Assembly (NCBI GenBank): GCA_937883755.1
Contig: CAKZYA010000046.1
Location: forward strand, 27,061-91,060
DNA: 64,000 nt
From: an uncultured Flammeovirgaceae bacterium
GTDB lineage: Bacteria > Bacteroidota > Bacteroidia > Cytophagales > Cyclobacteriaceae
Reading direction: 5' to 3'
Part shown: in pieces, positions 53,926 through 62,219 of the stretch
How the letters are laid out: the number at the start of each line of letters is the position of its first letter
Numbering within the stretch: position 1 is the first letter of the stretch
Notes under the pieces: generated by a model
Told to the model about the DNA's origin: nothing
Seen by the model: only the letters and a program-made list of their open reading frames with translations
Databases searched by the model: none
Program-made: the position numbers and the translations under genes

Positions 53926-54273
53926 ATGACTATCGATATTTACACGCTGGGATTAACATTTATATTTATGCATGAAATGGACGCGGTCAGGTGCCGTGAA
54001 TGGAAAATACTTCCTATTACCAGTTTCTTGAATGACAAAATGGGAATGATTGTCTTCACCTTCTTACACATTCCGCTCTTTTACATCCTTTTGCTGCCAA
54101 CCACTTTAGATAGTAATTCCTTCCGATACGGATTTAGTACATTTCTAATTGTCCATTTCTTTCTTCACCTCCTCCTACTACTGCATAAAAATAACGAATT
54201 CGAAGATTGGGTTTCCTGGTTTCTAATCACTGGAGCAGGAGCATGTGGGGCTCTTTATTTGCTTCAAAGTTAA
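53926..54273 (+). CDS. Small membrane protein, possibly DUF6713
   Basis: A 115-residue protein with about four transmembrane segments: YTLGLTFIFMHEMDAVRCRE, MIVFTFLHIPLFYILLLP, YGFSTFLIVHFFLHLLLLLH and SWFLITGAGACGALYLL. The N-terminal MHEMDAxRCREW motif suggests a family of small helical membrane proteins I tentatively place in DUF6713; conserved His/Glu in the membrane face hints at metal or catalytic chemistry, but that is inference. AT-rich like the preceding TetR gene, its likely regulator. Confidence 0.65.
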   Translation: MTIDIYTLGLTFIFMHEMDAVRCREWKILPITSFLNDKMGMIVFTFLHIPLFYILLLPTTLDSNSFRYGFSTFLIVHFFLHLLLLLHKNNEFEDWVSWFLITGAGACGALYLLQS

Positions 54274-54482
54274 TCCGAAAAGCTGCTAAAGAGGTAAGCA
54301 TAATAAGCAAAACAGGCTACGAGATTATCTTTGCTAATCACCAATATTTAATCAGTCTAAAAGGTATGATCACAGAGCTTGTCTAAACGCCAAAGTCAGC
54401 CTTGAAGATAATTATTACCCGTTTATCAGAAGAATTTCACAAAACCATTGGCAGTTCATTGAAAAGTTAGCAATTTTGAACT

Positions 54483-56057
54483 GTGATTTATCCAATATCA
54501 GCCTTCCCTAACGTTATTCGCCAATTCGCCCTTTTAGCTGTACTACTATCGGTCACGTTTGCCTGTAAAACTACACCACCAACTACCCAAAACGAACCAA
54601 GCGTTCCAGCGTTCAGCGACCGTGAAGCTTACTTGACCGCTCGCCAACAATACGTACATCAAGATTCTGCCCAGGCCTTTGACGCTGAAATTTTCCTGAG
54701 CGAAAAAGAAAAACGAGCCGACCAGAAGTTAAAGGCTATACAAAAGGAAATGCTGGATCACTACAAAGAAACCAATTTCTTTCCTCCGGCTCGCTACTTT
54801 TATCAATCGAAAGAGCATATTGAACAATCCGATTTGTACCAGCTACTTCGCAAAATGCCCAAAGGCGGATTGTTGCATTTGCACCCATCGGCTAGTGGCG
54901 ATCTTCACTGGGTAGTCGATCGAGCTTTGACTGAACCTGATTGCTACATATTTTGGGACGAAAACTCAGAAGAGCACATCAAAGGAGAACTAAAATTCTT
55001 CCGAGAAAACGAGGTTGAAGCCGGCTTTGAAAGGGTAAGCAATCTAAGTCAGCAAATACCGCATTTTACCGACTCACTGTACGATCTGCTAACGTTCGAC
55101 CAAGGCATGAGTGAAGATTCGGTGGATATTTGGGGAGCATTCGAGGGTCATTTTACCCAACTAGGTGGGTTCTTCTACTACCAACCGATCTTTCGCGATT
55201 ACCTCACGGCTGTGCTCGACACACTAATTGCCGACGGAGTTCAACACGTAGAGTTCCGCGCAGGAATTTCCTCTCACCGATTGTACGATTTAGATCACCC
55301 TATCGGTTACTACACTGCCGATACGATGGTGCAATACCATCAAGATGCTTTACGGCGAGCGCAGGAAACTGATCCAGATTTCACTCTCAAATTAATTAAG
55401 ACCAACCTGCGGTTTTGGCCGCTGGATACTATTCAGCAAGATGTAGTTCAAGCATTTCAGCTACGGAAGCGTTACCCCGATTTTATTAAAGCCTACGATC
55501 TGGTTGCGGAAGAAGACGCAGGAAATTCTACGCTACACTTTCTGGATGCTTGGTTGATGTTTGACTCGCTACGGCAAGTTTATGATGTAGATGTACCGCT
55601 CTGTTTGCACGACGGGGAAAGTGACTGGAATTTAGATAATCTGTACGATGCAGTTACCCTGAGAAGTGCTCGAGTGGGGCACGGTTTTAACTTGTACCGC
55701 TATCCGGCAGTACAACGGGCGATGAAGGAGCAAAATATGTGCATGGAAATTAACCCACTGAGTAATCAGATTTTAGGCTACGTGCGGGATTTACGGGTAC
55801 ACCCGGCAGTAGGCTATTTGGCGCAAGGTATTCAGTGCAGCATTAGTTCCGACGACCCAGCTGTATTTGACTACACTGGCGTAACGTACGATTACTGGAC
55901 AATCTTTCTGGCGTGGGAGCTGGATTTGCGATCTTTGAAGAAATTAGCCATGAACTCTATTACCTACAGCCTACTCAACGATGACGAAAAGAAGGCAGCT
56001 TTACAGGTTTGGGAAAGCCGCTGGGATGATTTTATTAACGAGTGTCTGAAATGGTAG
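54483..56057 (+). CDS. Adenosine deaminase-like (ADGF/CECR1-type) exported lipoprotein
   Basis: A 524-residue protein starting at GTG (54483), with a lipoprotein signal and lipobox TFAC (Cys28). The metal-dependent deaminase core keeps all expected ligands: MPKGGLLHLHPSASGDLHW (His132/His134), LCLHDGESDW (His and Glu at ~375-380, HxGE type), VGHGFNLY (His) and SSDDPAVFDYTG (Asp-Asp, ~454). Adenosine-deaminase growth-factor-like proteins have the same MPKG-HxH start and are secreted. Predicted reaction: adenosine (or related nucleoside) to inosine plus ammonia outside the inner membrane. It overlaps the small membrane-protein gene that follows. Confidence 0.88.
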   Translation: MIYPISAFPNVIRQFALLAVLLSVTFACKTTPPTTQNEPSVPAFSDREAYLTARQQYVHQDSAQAFDAEIFLSEKEKRADQKLKAIQKEMLDHYKETNFFPPARYFYQSKEHIEQSDLYQLLRKMPKGGLLHLHPSASGDLHWVVDRALTEPDCYIFWDENSEEHIKGELKFFRENEVEAGFERVSNLSQQIPHFTDSLYDLLTFDQGMSEDSVDIWGAFEGHFTQLGGFFYYQPIFRDYLTAVLDTLIADGVQHVEFRAGISSHRLYDLDHPIGYYTADTMVQYHQDALRRAQETDPDFTLKLIKTNLRFWPLDTIQQDVVQAFQLRKRYPDFIKAYDLVAEEDAGNSTLHFLDAWLMFDSLRQVYDVDVPLCLHDGESDWNLDNLYDAVTLRSARVGHGFNLYRYPAVQRAMKEQNMCMEINPLSNQILGYVRDLRVHPAVGYLAQGIQCSISSDDPAVFDYTGVTYDYWTIFLAWELDLRSLKKLAMNSITYSLLNDDEKKAALQVWESRWDDFINECLKW

Positions 56058-56446
56058 AGCTCCCCCTTGAATACTTGAACAAGTTAGCCAACCAAACAGT
56101 GGTCATCAGCTCGCTACTGGGTGGGTTTTCTATTACCGCCGTAGCTAATTTTCTAGTGTCCGACTTAACGGGCAGGTTAGCTGGGAGTATTATGAAGGCT
56201 GCTATTATTGCCTCTTTTGCTTTTACCAATATCCTTATGATGACTACCCCCGGATACCCTTTAGAGGTAACTTCCTCCGATTTGAGTACAGTCAAAATTA
56301 TTGGCGTTATCGCGCTTTTTGTGGGAGTATCATCGCTAATTGTAATGTTAGCCTTAGCTGGTTGGACTAAGTCGACGCGAATGGGCTGGTTCACTACTAT
56401 CATCGGAATGATAACTTTCTTACTGGTAATGGTTATGCTAACGTAG
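56051..56446 (+). CDS. Small polytopic membrane protein of unknown function
   Basis: A 131-residue protein with four hydrophobic segments (TVVISSLLGGFSITAVANFL, IMKAAIIASFAFTNILMM, IIGVIALFVGVSSLIVMLAL and FTTIIGMITFLLVMVMLT). The ATG at 56051 overlaps the deaminase stop by 7 bases; a GTG at 56042 is an alternative and overlaps by 16. I do not recognise the family. The tight overlap means its synthesis is coupled to the deaminase, so it may anchor, export or transport for it; this is inference. Confidence 0.7.
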   Translation: MVELPLEYLNKLANQTVVISSLLGGFSITAVANFLVSDLTGRLAGSIMKAAIIASFAFTNILMMTTPGYPLEVTSSDLSTVKIIGVIALFVGVSSLIVMLALAGWTKSTRMGWFTTIIGMITFLLVMVMLT

Positions 56447-56550
56447 ATACTATAACTAGATAAGAAGCGACTAAAAGGACTGGATACTAGTGCCTATCAG
56501 TAAACTCTTAAATACAATTTCAATATTCTAAGTAAGAATACTTTAAAATT

Positions 56551-57627
56551 ATGCGCCTACTAACCTTTCTTTTATCACTAACTTTCTTCTCTTGTCAGCC
56601 AGAAAACTCTTCTTTGTCTGAAAACCCCGCTGAAGAACCGATGCCAATTAAGGTAGTGGTAGTCACGATGTTTGAACGGGGTGAAGCACAGGGTGATGAG
56701 CCGGGTGAGCTACAGTATTGGGTGGAACGCTTTCCATTTTCTACTGCCATTGCATTTCCCCAAGGGAATCAGGATTTATACTATAATGCTGAACAAGGGG
56801 TTTTAGCAATCACCACTGGAGTAGGTAGTATTAATTCAGCCGCTTCCATCATGGCTTTGGGTATGGATTCTCGCTTCGATCTGACTAAAGCCTACTGGGT
56901 AGTAGCGGGTATTGCGGGTGCTGATCCCGAAGATATGCCCTTGGGTTCCGCTGCTTGGGCCGAGTGGCTAGTAGATGGTGACCTGATGCACGAGATTGAT
57001 GCTCGGGAAATTCCTGATAATTGGGAAACGGGTATATTTCCTTTGCGCGAAACGGAACCCTTTCCGGAAGAAACCCCTAACCCAGAAGGCGGTGCAGTAT
57101 TTCAGCTAAACCCATCACTAACTGAGTGGGCTTATCAGCTTACCAAAGATATTGCACTAGAAGATACCGACGATTTACAGCAGCTACGTACTCGCTACAA
57201 AAACTATCCGGCAGCTCAACAAGCCCCAATGGTGATGAAGGGCGACCACTTAGCCGCCATGACTTTCTGGCACGGTAAAGTCATGGATGCCTGGGCGGAT
57301 CGTTGGGTTAGCTACTGGACTCAGGGACAGGGTGAATTTGTCACCTCAGCAATGGAAGATACTGGAACCGCTCAGTCGCTGCAACTGCTGGATAATGCCG
57401 GCAAGGTGGATGCTAGCCGATTGTTAGTACTGCGGACTGCCAGTAACTTCACCATGCCACCCGACGACATGAGTGCAGCCGAAAGTATGCAGAATGAAAA
57501 CAACGGCTACTCCGGCTTCATCCCTTCGTTGGAATCAGCCTATCTAATTGGCAGTGCAGTAGTGCGAAGCTTGGTTGAGAACTGGGAGCAGTATCAAGAA
57601 AAATTACCAACCGTAGAAGATTTGTAG
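56551..57627 (+). CDS. Purine nucleoside permease (NUP) family lipoprotein
   Basis: A 358-residue protein with a lipoprotein signal (lipobox FFSC, Cys15). The body matches the NUP family: IKVVVVTMFERGEAQGDEPG, ITTGVGSINSAASIMALGMD, YWVVAGIAGADPEDMPLGSA, then GDHLAAMTFWHGKVMDAWAD and FVTSAMEDTGTAQSL. Despite the name, the fold is related to nucleoside phosphorylases, so it may bind or cleave nucleosides rather than transport them. It lies ~100 bases after the deaminase/membrane-protein pair and before a TonB receptor, which together suggest purine nucleoside scavenging. Confidence 0.88.
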   Translation: MRLLTFLLSLTFFSCQPENSSLSENPAEEPMPIKVVVVTMFERGEAQGDEPGELQYWVERFPFSTAIAFPQGNQDLYYNAEQGVLAITTGVGSINSAASIMALGMDSRFDLTKAYWVVAGIAGADPEDMPLGSAAWAEWLVDGDLMHEIDAREIPDNWETGIFPLRETEPFPEETPNPEGGAVFQLNPSLTEWAYQLTKDIALEDTDDLQQLRTRYKNYPAAQQAPMVMKGDHLAAMTFWHGKVMDAWADRWVSYWTQGQGEFVTSAMEDTGTAQSLQLLDNAGKVDASRLLVLRTASNFTMPPDDMSAAESMQNENNGYSGFIPSLESAYLIGSAVVRSLVENWEQYQEKLPTVEDL

Positions 57628-57823
57628 TAAGGCTTGCAGAACAGTAGGTATTCTTAAAATATTCTAAAAAGAACAGCCATATCAGAACAATATTTTGCAG
57701 ATAAGCAAAATGCTTATTTTTACTAGTTGGCAAACTGTAGCTTTCCCGACTTTCCTATTCAGGATTCTTTCTTTAAAGTTTATAATTTCCGTAATATTGC
57801 GGTTTAAACCTAATCAATTTCTG

Positions 57824-60800
57824 ATGAGAACAATTCTACTTCTTTCAGTATGTATTTTGGGGCTTGGCCTCCAGTTCATCTGGGCGCAAGGAACCACTAC
57901 TGCTAGCATGAATGGTGAGGTAACCGATGGAAACGGAGCCGTGATCCCAGGTGCCAACATACAGGTAGTACACGAACCTACCGGCACACAATACATTAAT
58001 GCTACCAATGGAAATGGCTTCTTCCGCATTGCCAACATGCGAGTAGGTGGCCCTTACACCCTCACCGTTTCCTTTGTTGGCTACGATAACTTAGTACAGG
58101 AGAGGATCTTCCTGGATTTGGGGCAAACCTTTAGCGTAAACCCTGTCTTGAGCGAATCAGTTACGCAACTACAGGATGTAGTTATATCTGCCGGAGGATT
58201 AATCGACGGTAACCGTACCGGAGCTGAAACTAACGTAGGTCGGGAACAGATTATGAACTTACCGACCGTAAATCGTAATCTGAATGATTTTACCCGCTTG
58301 ACTCCGCAAGCCAACCTAACTCCTGGTGGAGGTATTTCTATTGCCGGGGTAAACAACCGCTTTAATACCATATACATTGACGGCGCGGTGAATAACGATG
58401 TGTTCGGTCTGGCTAACTCGGGAACCAACGGTGGGCAAGCCGGTATTTCGCCGATCAGCCTGGATGCTCTGGAGCAAATTCAGGTAGTAGTGGCTCCCTA
58501 CGACGTAACACTCGGTGGATTTGCCGGAGGGGGAATTAACGCTGTAACCCGTAGTGGGAAAAACTTCTTTGAAGGATCAGCTTACTACTACTTCCGTAAT
58601 GAAAACCTTGCGGGAAAAACCCCCGGCGATGTTCCCGATGATCAACGTACCCGATTAGCACCTTTTTCAGTAAACACCTACGGATTCCGCTTGGGTGGTC
58701 CTATTGTGAAGGATAAATTATTCTTCTTTACCAATGTAGAATTGCTTCGTGAGGAAGAGCCGTTTCCATTCACTTTTCAGGGTTACGAAGGGAATGCCCA
58801 GGAAGGCGATATCAATGGACTAATTAATTACTTAGGTAGCCAGTATGGTTACGATCCGGGCGGGTACTTGAATAATATTCAGACCCGGAACAGTGATAAA
58901 GTGATTGCTAAGCTGGATTGGAACATCAACCAGAACCATAAGCTGAGTGCTCGGCATAGCTACGTATTCGGAAATACGGATCGTTTGAACCGACCTACTA
59001 GCCGCGATATCTTTTTCTTCAACACCGGAAATGCTTTCCCTACTACCACCAACTCCACCGCCATTGAGCTAAAGAGTAACTTTGGCAATAGTTTCTCTAA
59101 CAATCTAATCTTAGGCTACACTCGGGTGCGGGACGACCGAGAATTACTGGGAGATCCGTTTCCTAAAGCTGAAATTCTTGATGGGCCAGCCGTTATTCAC
59201 GTAGGAACCGATAACTTCTCTTATTCCAACGTAGTATTCCAAGATGTTTACACCCTGACGAATAACTTCAATTGGTACAATGGGCGGCATACCTTCACAC
59301 TAGGAACGCATAATGAGTTTTTCCAGATAGAAAACTTATTTACTGTATTCTCTACTCCCCGCTACTTCTACAACTCACTAGAGAGTTTTACCAATGGCGA
59401 CCCTGGTTTTTCCCTATTTGGACACGAGCAACTGGCTCCTGGACAATCTCAAATTCGTTTAGGTGATGATGCTAGCAACTTGGGACCAACGTTTGATGCA
59501 TTACAAATGGCCTTCTACATTCAGGATGAAATTCAGTTCAACAGTGATTTTAAATTGACAGTTGGTTTACGAGCCGATATTCCGGTTTTCTTAGAAGATC
59601 CACCGCTAAACAATACGCAGTTCAATCAGGAGACTGTACCAATGATTGAACAATTTTATGATTTACAAGGAGCCCGAGCCAGTAAAACTCCAGCTACTCA
59701 AGTGCTTTGGAGTCCGCGCTTAGGATTTAACTGGGATGTAACCGGAACCAAGAGCACGCAAATCCGCGGTGGTCTGGGTATCTTCACCAGCCGGGTACCT
59801 TGGGTATGGCCGGGTGGTATGTTTATCCGTAATGGTCTAAACAGCTCGTTCGTAGGCCAATTTGGCCCCTTCTACGCCACTCCTGATGAATGGCGGGATA
59901 ACTTAGCTAATACCTCAGCCGGACCTTCGGGTGACGTAGATTTATTCGTAGAAGACTTTAAGTATCCGCAAGTCTTCCGTACTAATATCGCAGTAGACCA
60001 AGCTCTTCCGTATGGCTTACTAGCATCGGCTGAATTTATGTACACCAAAACGTTGAATAACATTTCGGTGCAAAACGTCAATCTGCAACCTAATTTCTCC
60101 GGTCGTTTAGAAGGTTCGCCTGATACTCGTCCTATCTTCACTGGCGAAAGAATTGACCCTACGTACTCTTTCATTTCGTTGGTAGATAATACCAACGAAG
60201 GCTACACCTGGAATGCTACTTTTCAACTTCAAAAACCAGCTACCAATGGCTTCGGAGGTAGCATCGCTTACTCTTTTACCCAGGCTGAGTCGTTGCTTGA
60301 CGGACGTGGCTTTATCAACGCTACTAACTGGCGACAAGCGTACAGTTTAACTGGAAGAAATGATCCATTGGTAGGGCGTTCCGTATTTGATGTAGGTTCT
60401 CGAGTAACGGGTTCACTATCGTATCGTAAAGAGTACGCTGGGTTCATGGCTACTACCGTTTCCTTATTTTATAATGGTCAATCAGGCGAACCATTCTCAT
60501 ACGTATACCGAGGAGGTGATGCCCTACTCAATGAAGATGACCAAGGCTTCGAGCGAGCGTTGCTCTACGTTCCCGCTAATGCCGGTGAAATTACCTTCGG
60601 GCAAAACCAGCAAGTAGGTACTACTCCTGATGGTGATCCTATTTTGGCCGGTGTTCCTTTTAGCGAAGCAGAGCAACAAGCCATGTACACTGCCTTTAGC
60701 AACTACGTAGATAATGACGATTACCTGAGTGAGCGCCGTGGCGAATACGCTGAACAAAATCGCTCCCGAGCACCTTTCTCCAATGTATTTGACTTAAAAT

Positions 60801-61096
60801 TATTACAAGATTTCTATATCACTACCTCCAATGGACGCCGTCATACGTTGCAGCTTTCGCTGGATGTATTTAATGTTGGCAACCTACTCAATAGCGATTG
60901 GGGTCGCCGTTACTTCGTCGGCAGTGGCGATAATCGCTACGTGTTTGAGTTACTTCAGTTTGAAGGATTTGAACAAGGCACCACTCGCCCGGTTTACTCA
61001 TTCAGCGAGCCTGGTGATCCTTGGGATGTGAATCCAGCACCTACCATTGAAGGTTCTCGTTGGGCCGCTCAACTAGGAGTGCGCTACTCTTTCTAG
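57824..61096 (+). CDS. Oar-like TonB-dependent receptor
   Basis: A 1090-residue outer-membrane receptor. I place the start at 57824 (MRTILLLSVCIL, a good signal peptide ending IWAQ); the frame is open upstream to 57695 but the extra residues do not fit. It has a carboxypeptidase-regulatory domain (GEVTDGNGAVIPGANIQVV, NGNGFFRIANMRVGG), a plug with LNDFTRLTPQANLTPGGGIS and YIDGAVNNDVFGL, then a long barrel (TRSGKNFFEGSAYYYFRNE, FEGFEQGTT) ending AAQLGVRYSF. The Oar/CirA-like class imports peptides, siderophores or other ligands; nucleosides are only suggested by the neighbours. Confidence 0.92.
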   Translation: MRTILLLSVCILGLGLQFIWAQGTTTASMNGEVTDGNGAVIPGANIQVVHEPTGTQYINATNGNGFFRIANMRVGGPYTLTVSFVGYDNLVQERIFLDLGQTFSVNPVLSESVTQLQDVVISAGGLIDGNRTGAETNVGREQIMNLPTVNRNLNDFTRLTPQANLTPGGGISIAGVNNRFNTIYIDGAVNNDVFGLANSGTNGGQAGISPISLDALEQIQVVVAPYDVTLGGFAGGGINAVTRSGKNFFEGSAYYYFRNENLAGKTPGDVPDDQRTRLAPFSVNTYGFRLGGPIVKDKLFFFTNVELLREEEPFPFTFQGYEGNAQEGDINGLINYLGSQYGYDPGGYLNNIQTRNSDKVIAKLDWNINQNHKLSARHSYVFGNTDRLNRPTSRDIFFFNTGNAFPTTTNSTAIELKSNFGNSFSNNLILGYTRVRDDRELLGDPFPKAEILDGPAVIHVGTDNFSYSNVVFQDVYTLTNNFNWYNGRHTFTLGTHNEFFQIENLFTVFSTPRYFYNSLESFTNGDPGFSLFGHEQLAPGQSQIRLGDDASNLGPTFDALQMAFYIQDEIQFNSDFKLTVGLRADIPVFLEDPPLNNTQFNQETVPMIEQFYDLQGARASKTPATQVLWSPRLGFNWDVTGTKSTQIRGGLGIFTSRVPWVWPGGMFIRNGLNSSFVGQFGPFYATPDEWRDNLANTSAGPSGDVDLFVEDFKYPQVFRTNIAVDQALPYGLLASAEFMYTKTLNNISVQNVNLQPNFSGRLEGSPDTRPIFTGERIDPTYSFISLVDNTNEGYTWNATFQLQKPATNGFGGSIAYSFTQAESLLDGRGFINATNWRQAYSLTGRNDPLVGRSVFDVGSRVTGSLSYRKEYAGFMATTVSLFYNGQSGEPFSYVYRGGDALLNEDDQGFERALLYVPANAGEITFGQNQQVGTTPDGDPILAGVPFSEAEQQAMYTAFSNYVDNDDYLSERRGEYAEQNRSRAPFSNVFDLKLLQDFYITTSNGRRHTLQLSLDVFNVGNLLNSDWGRRYFVGSGDNRYVFELLQFEGFEQGTTRPVYSFSEPGDPWDVNPAPTIEGSRWAAQLGVRYSF

Positions 61097-61120
61097 TATT
61101 TACTCTACTTATCAAATAGG

Positions 61121-61146
61121 AAAGCGGCTCGTAAGGCCGCTTTTTT
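61121..61146. terminator. Bidirectional terminator
   Basis: Stem AAAGCGGC (61121-61128)/GCCGCTTT (61136-61143) with a 7-nt loop and a T-run after it on +. It lies between the convergent TonB-receptor and lipoprotein genes and overlaps the last codon of the minus-strand gene. Confidence 0.82.
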
Positions 61147-62092
61147 ACTTTAAGACCACTCGTTCTTGTACATCATCCGGTGAGTAGAACTGATGCACCA
61201 CTAACAAGTAAGGGGTTAACTGCTGATCTGCATCCAACTTATAATACTCGCTTTTTACTAGCTTTCCTGCGGCATTATATACCGGAATTTGGTCCATTAC
61301 ATCTCCGTTTGGCAAGGTTATCCGTTTTTTTAGCATTTTCGCTTCAACATCGTAAGCAAACCAGAGAGTAGATTCAGCCCGACTGGGATATTCCCTGATT
61401 CGGATAAAGTTGGGACGCTCTCTCATTTGGTAGGAGAACCACGCTCGAAGATTCACTGCACCCGTAGCACTATAGTTAACTCGGAGGCGAAGCTCACCGT
61501 ATTCATCAACTGCGTATCGCCACCTTCGGGAAATAGAGTATAGCAGATAATCTAATGAGTATTTTCTGATGAACTGAGCGTAATTCTGATCACCTTCTAC
61601 TCGCTCTACCTCGCCATTGAAATTGAACCAAACCTTGCTCACCCACTGGCTTGAGTCAGGGGAAACATGATTACCATTGGTAAGGTAAATTTCCTGCGAC
61701 CTAACGAAATCATTCAGGTAGTCTAGACTTTTTATGTATTTGATTCCGATGCCCGACAGAATGGATGTTCCGTAGTATTCATCTGCTTCAACCTCTTTGT
61801 TCATCAGTTGAATAGCATCCACTCCGCGTTCTTGAGCCTGAAACTGTAGCCGACGAATTAGCTCATTGTAAGAGGTAAACTCTCCGCCTCGGGCTTCCAG
61901 CACACCTACTCGCAGGTATTCTTCATCCGGTAACGTATCGTGCGGGAAATAAACAGGAACGTCTTCAGTATGTGGTAAGAGTGGAAAATCTACCAGCATA
62001 TCCTGATCATAGAAGTTAGGCGGATAGCCGACGGTGCAACCTACCAAGGCAATGCCTAGCAAAAATAGGGAAGGTATTCTAAAAGAGGTCAT
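61145..62092 (-). CDS. Exported lipoprotein of unknown function
   Basis: A 315-residue lipoprotein (lipobox ALVGC, Cys19). After a Pro/Tyr-rich linker it has an alpha/beta part (~55-120, YLRVGVLEARGGEFTSY, RRLQFQAQERGVDAIQLMNK) resembling Bacteroidota periplasmic putative-stress lipoproteins with a DUF4156/YbjQ-like flavour, then a beta-rich C-terminal half (~130-315) with MORN/RHS-like strands (YNAAGKLVKSEYY). I do not recognise a defined family. The start is unusual: an 11-bp stem-loop ends two bases before the ATG. Confidence 0.6.
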   Translation of the reverse strand: MTSFRIPSLFLLGIALVGCTVGYPPNFYDQDMLVDFPLLPHTEDVPVYFPHDTLPDEEYLRVGVLEARGGEFTSYNELIRRLQFQAQERGVDAIQLMNKEVEADEYYGTSILSGIGIKYIKSLDYLNDFVRSQEIYLTNGNHVSPDSSQWVSKVWFNFNGEVERVEGDQNYAQFIRKYSLDYLLYSISRRWRYAVDEYGELRLRVNYSATGAVNLRAWFSYQMRERPNFIRIREYPSRAESTLWFAYDVEAKMLKKRITLPNGDVMDQIPVYNAAGKLVKSEYYKLDADQQLTPYLLVVHQFYSPDDVQERVVLK

Positions 62093-62094
62093 CG

Positions 62095-62125
62095 TAAGAT
62101 TAGATTAATGTGCTATCTAATCTTA
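62095..62125 (-). promoter_or_regulatory. Stem-loop touching the start codon of the 61145 gene
   Basis: TAAGATTAGAT (62095-62105) and ATCTAATCTTA (62115-62125), a perfect 11-bp inverted repeat with a 9-nt loop, ends two bases before the ATG (62092). In the mRNA it would occupy the ribosome-binding region; in DNA it could be an operator. Confidence 0.5.
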
Positions 62126-62150
62126 TGTCAAATTACGCTCCAATTTTAAG

Positions 62151-62216
62151 AGGTAAAGGGTAGAAGGTGCAAGGTTCAGAAGGCTAGACATTACTTTAAC
62201 CCTTCACCCTTTCGTA
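62151..62216. repeat. Quasi-palindromic repeat, sister of the 33.7-kb copy
   Basis: The left arm AAAGGGTAGAAGGTGCAAGG (62155-62174) and the right arm with AACCCTTCACCCTT (62198-62211) are imperfectly complementary. The 14-mer is identical to that at 33724-33737. It lies between the M28 peptidase stop and the lipoprotein start. Confidence 0.58.
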
Positions 62217-62219
62217 GAG

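Noticed and set aside
57695..57823. 43-codon N-terminal extension of the TonB receptor
   Set aside because: The extra residues precede a good signal peptide at 57824; export would be lost if translation began upstream.
27843..62216. CRISPR array suspected from the short-period repeats at 27.85, 33.67, 37.49 and 62.15 kb
   Set aside because: Units are ~7-8 bases without unique spacers, arms are mutually complementary and no cas gene is present.
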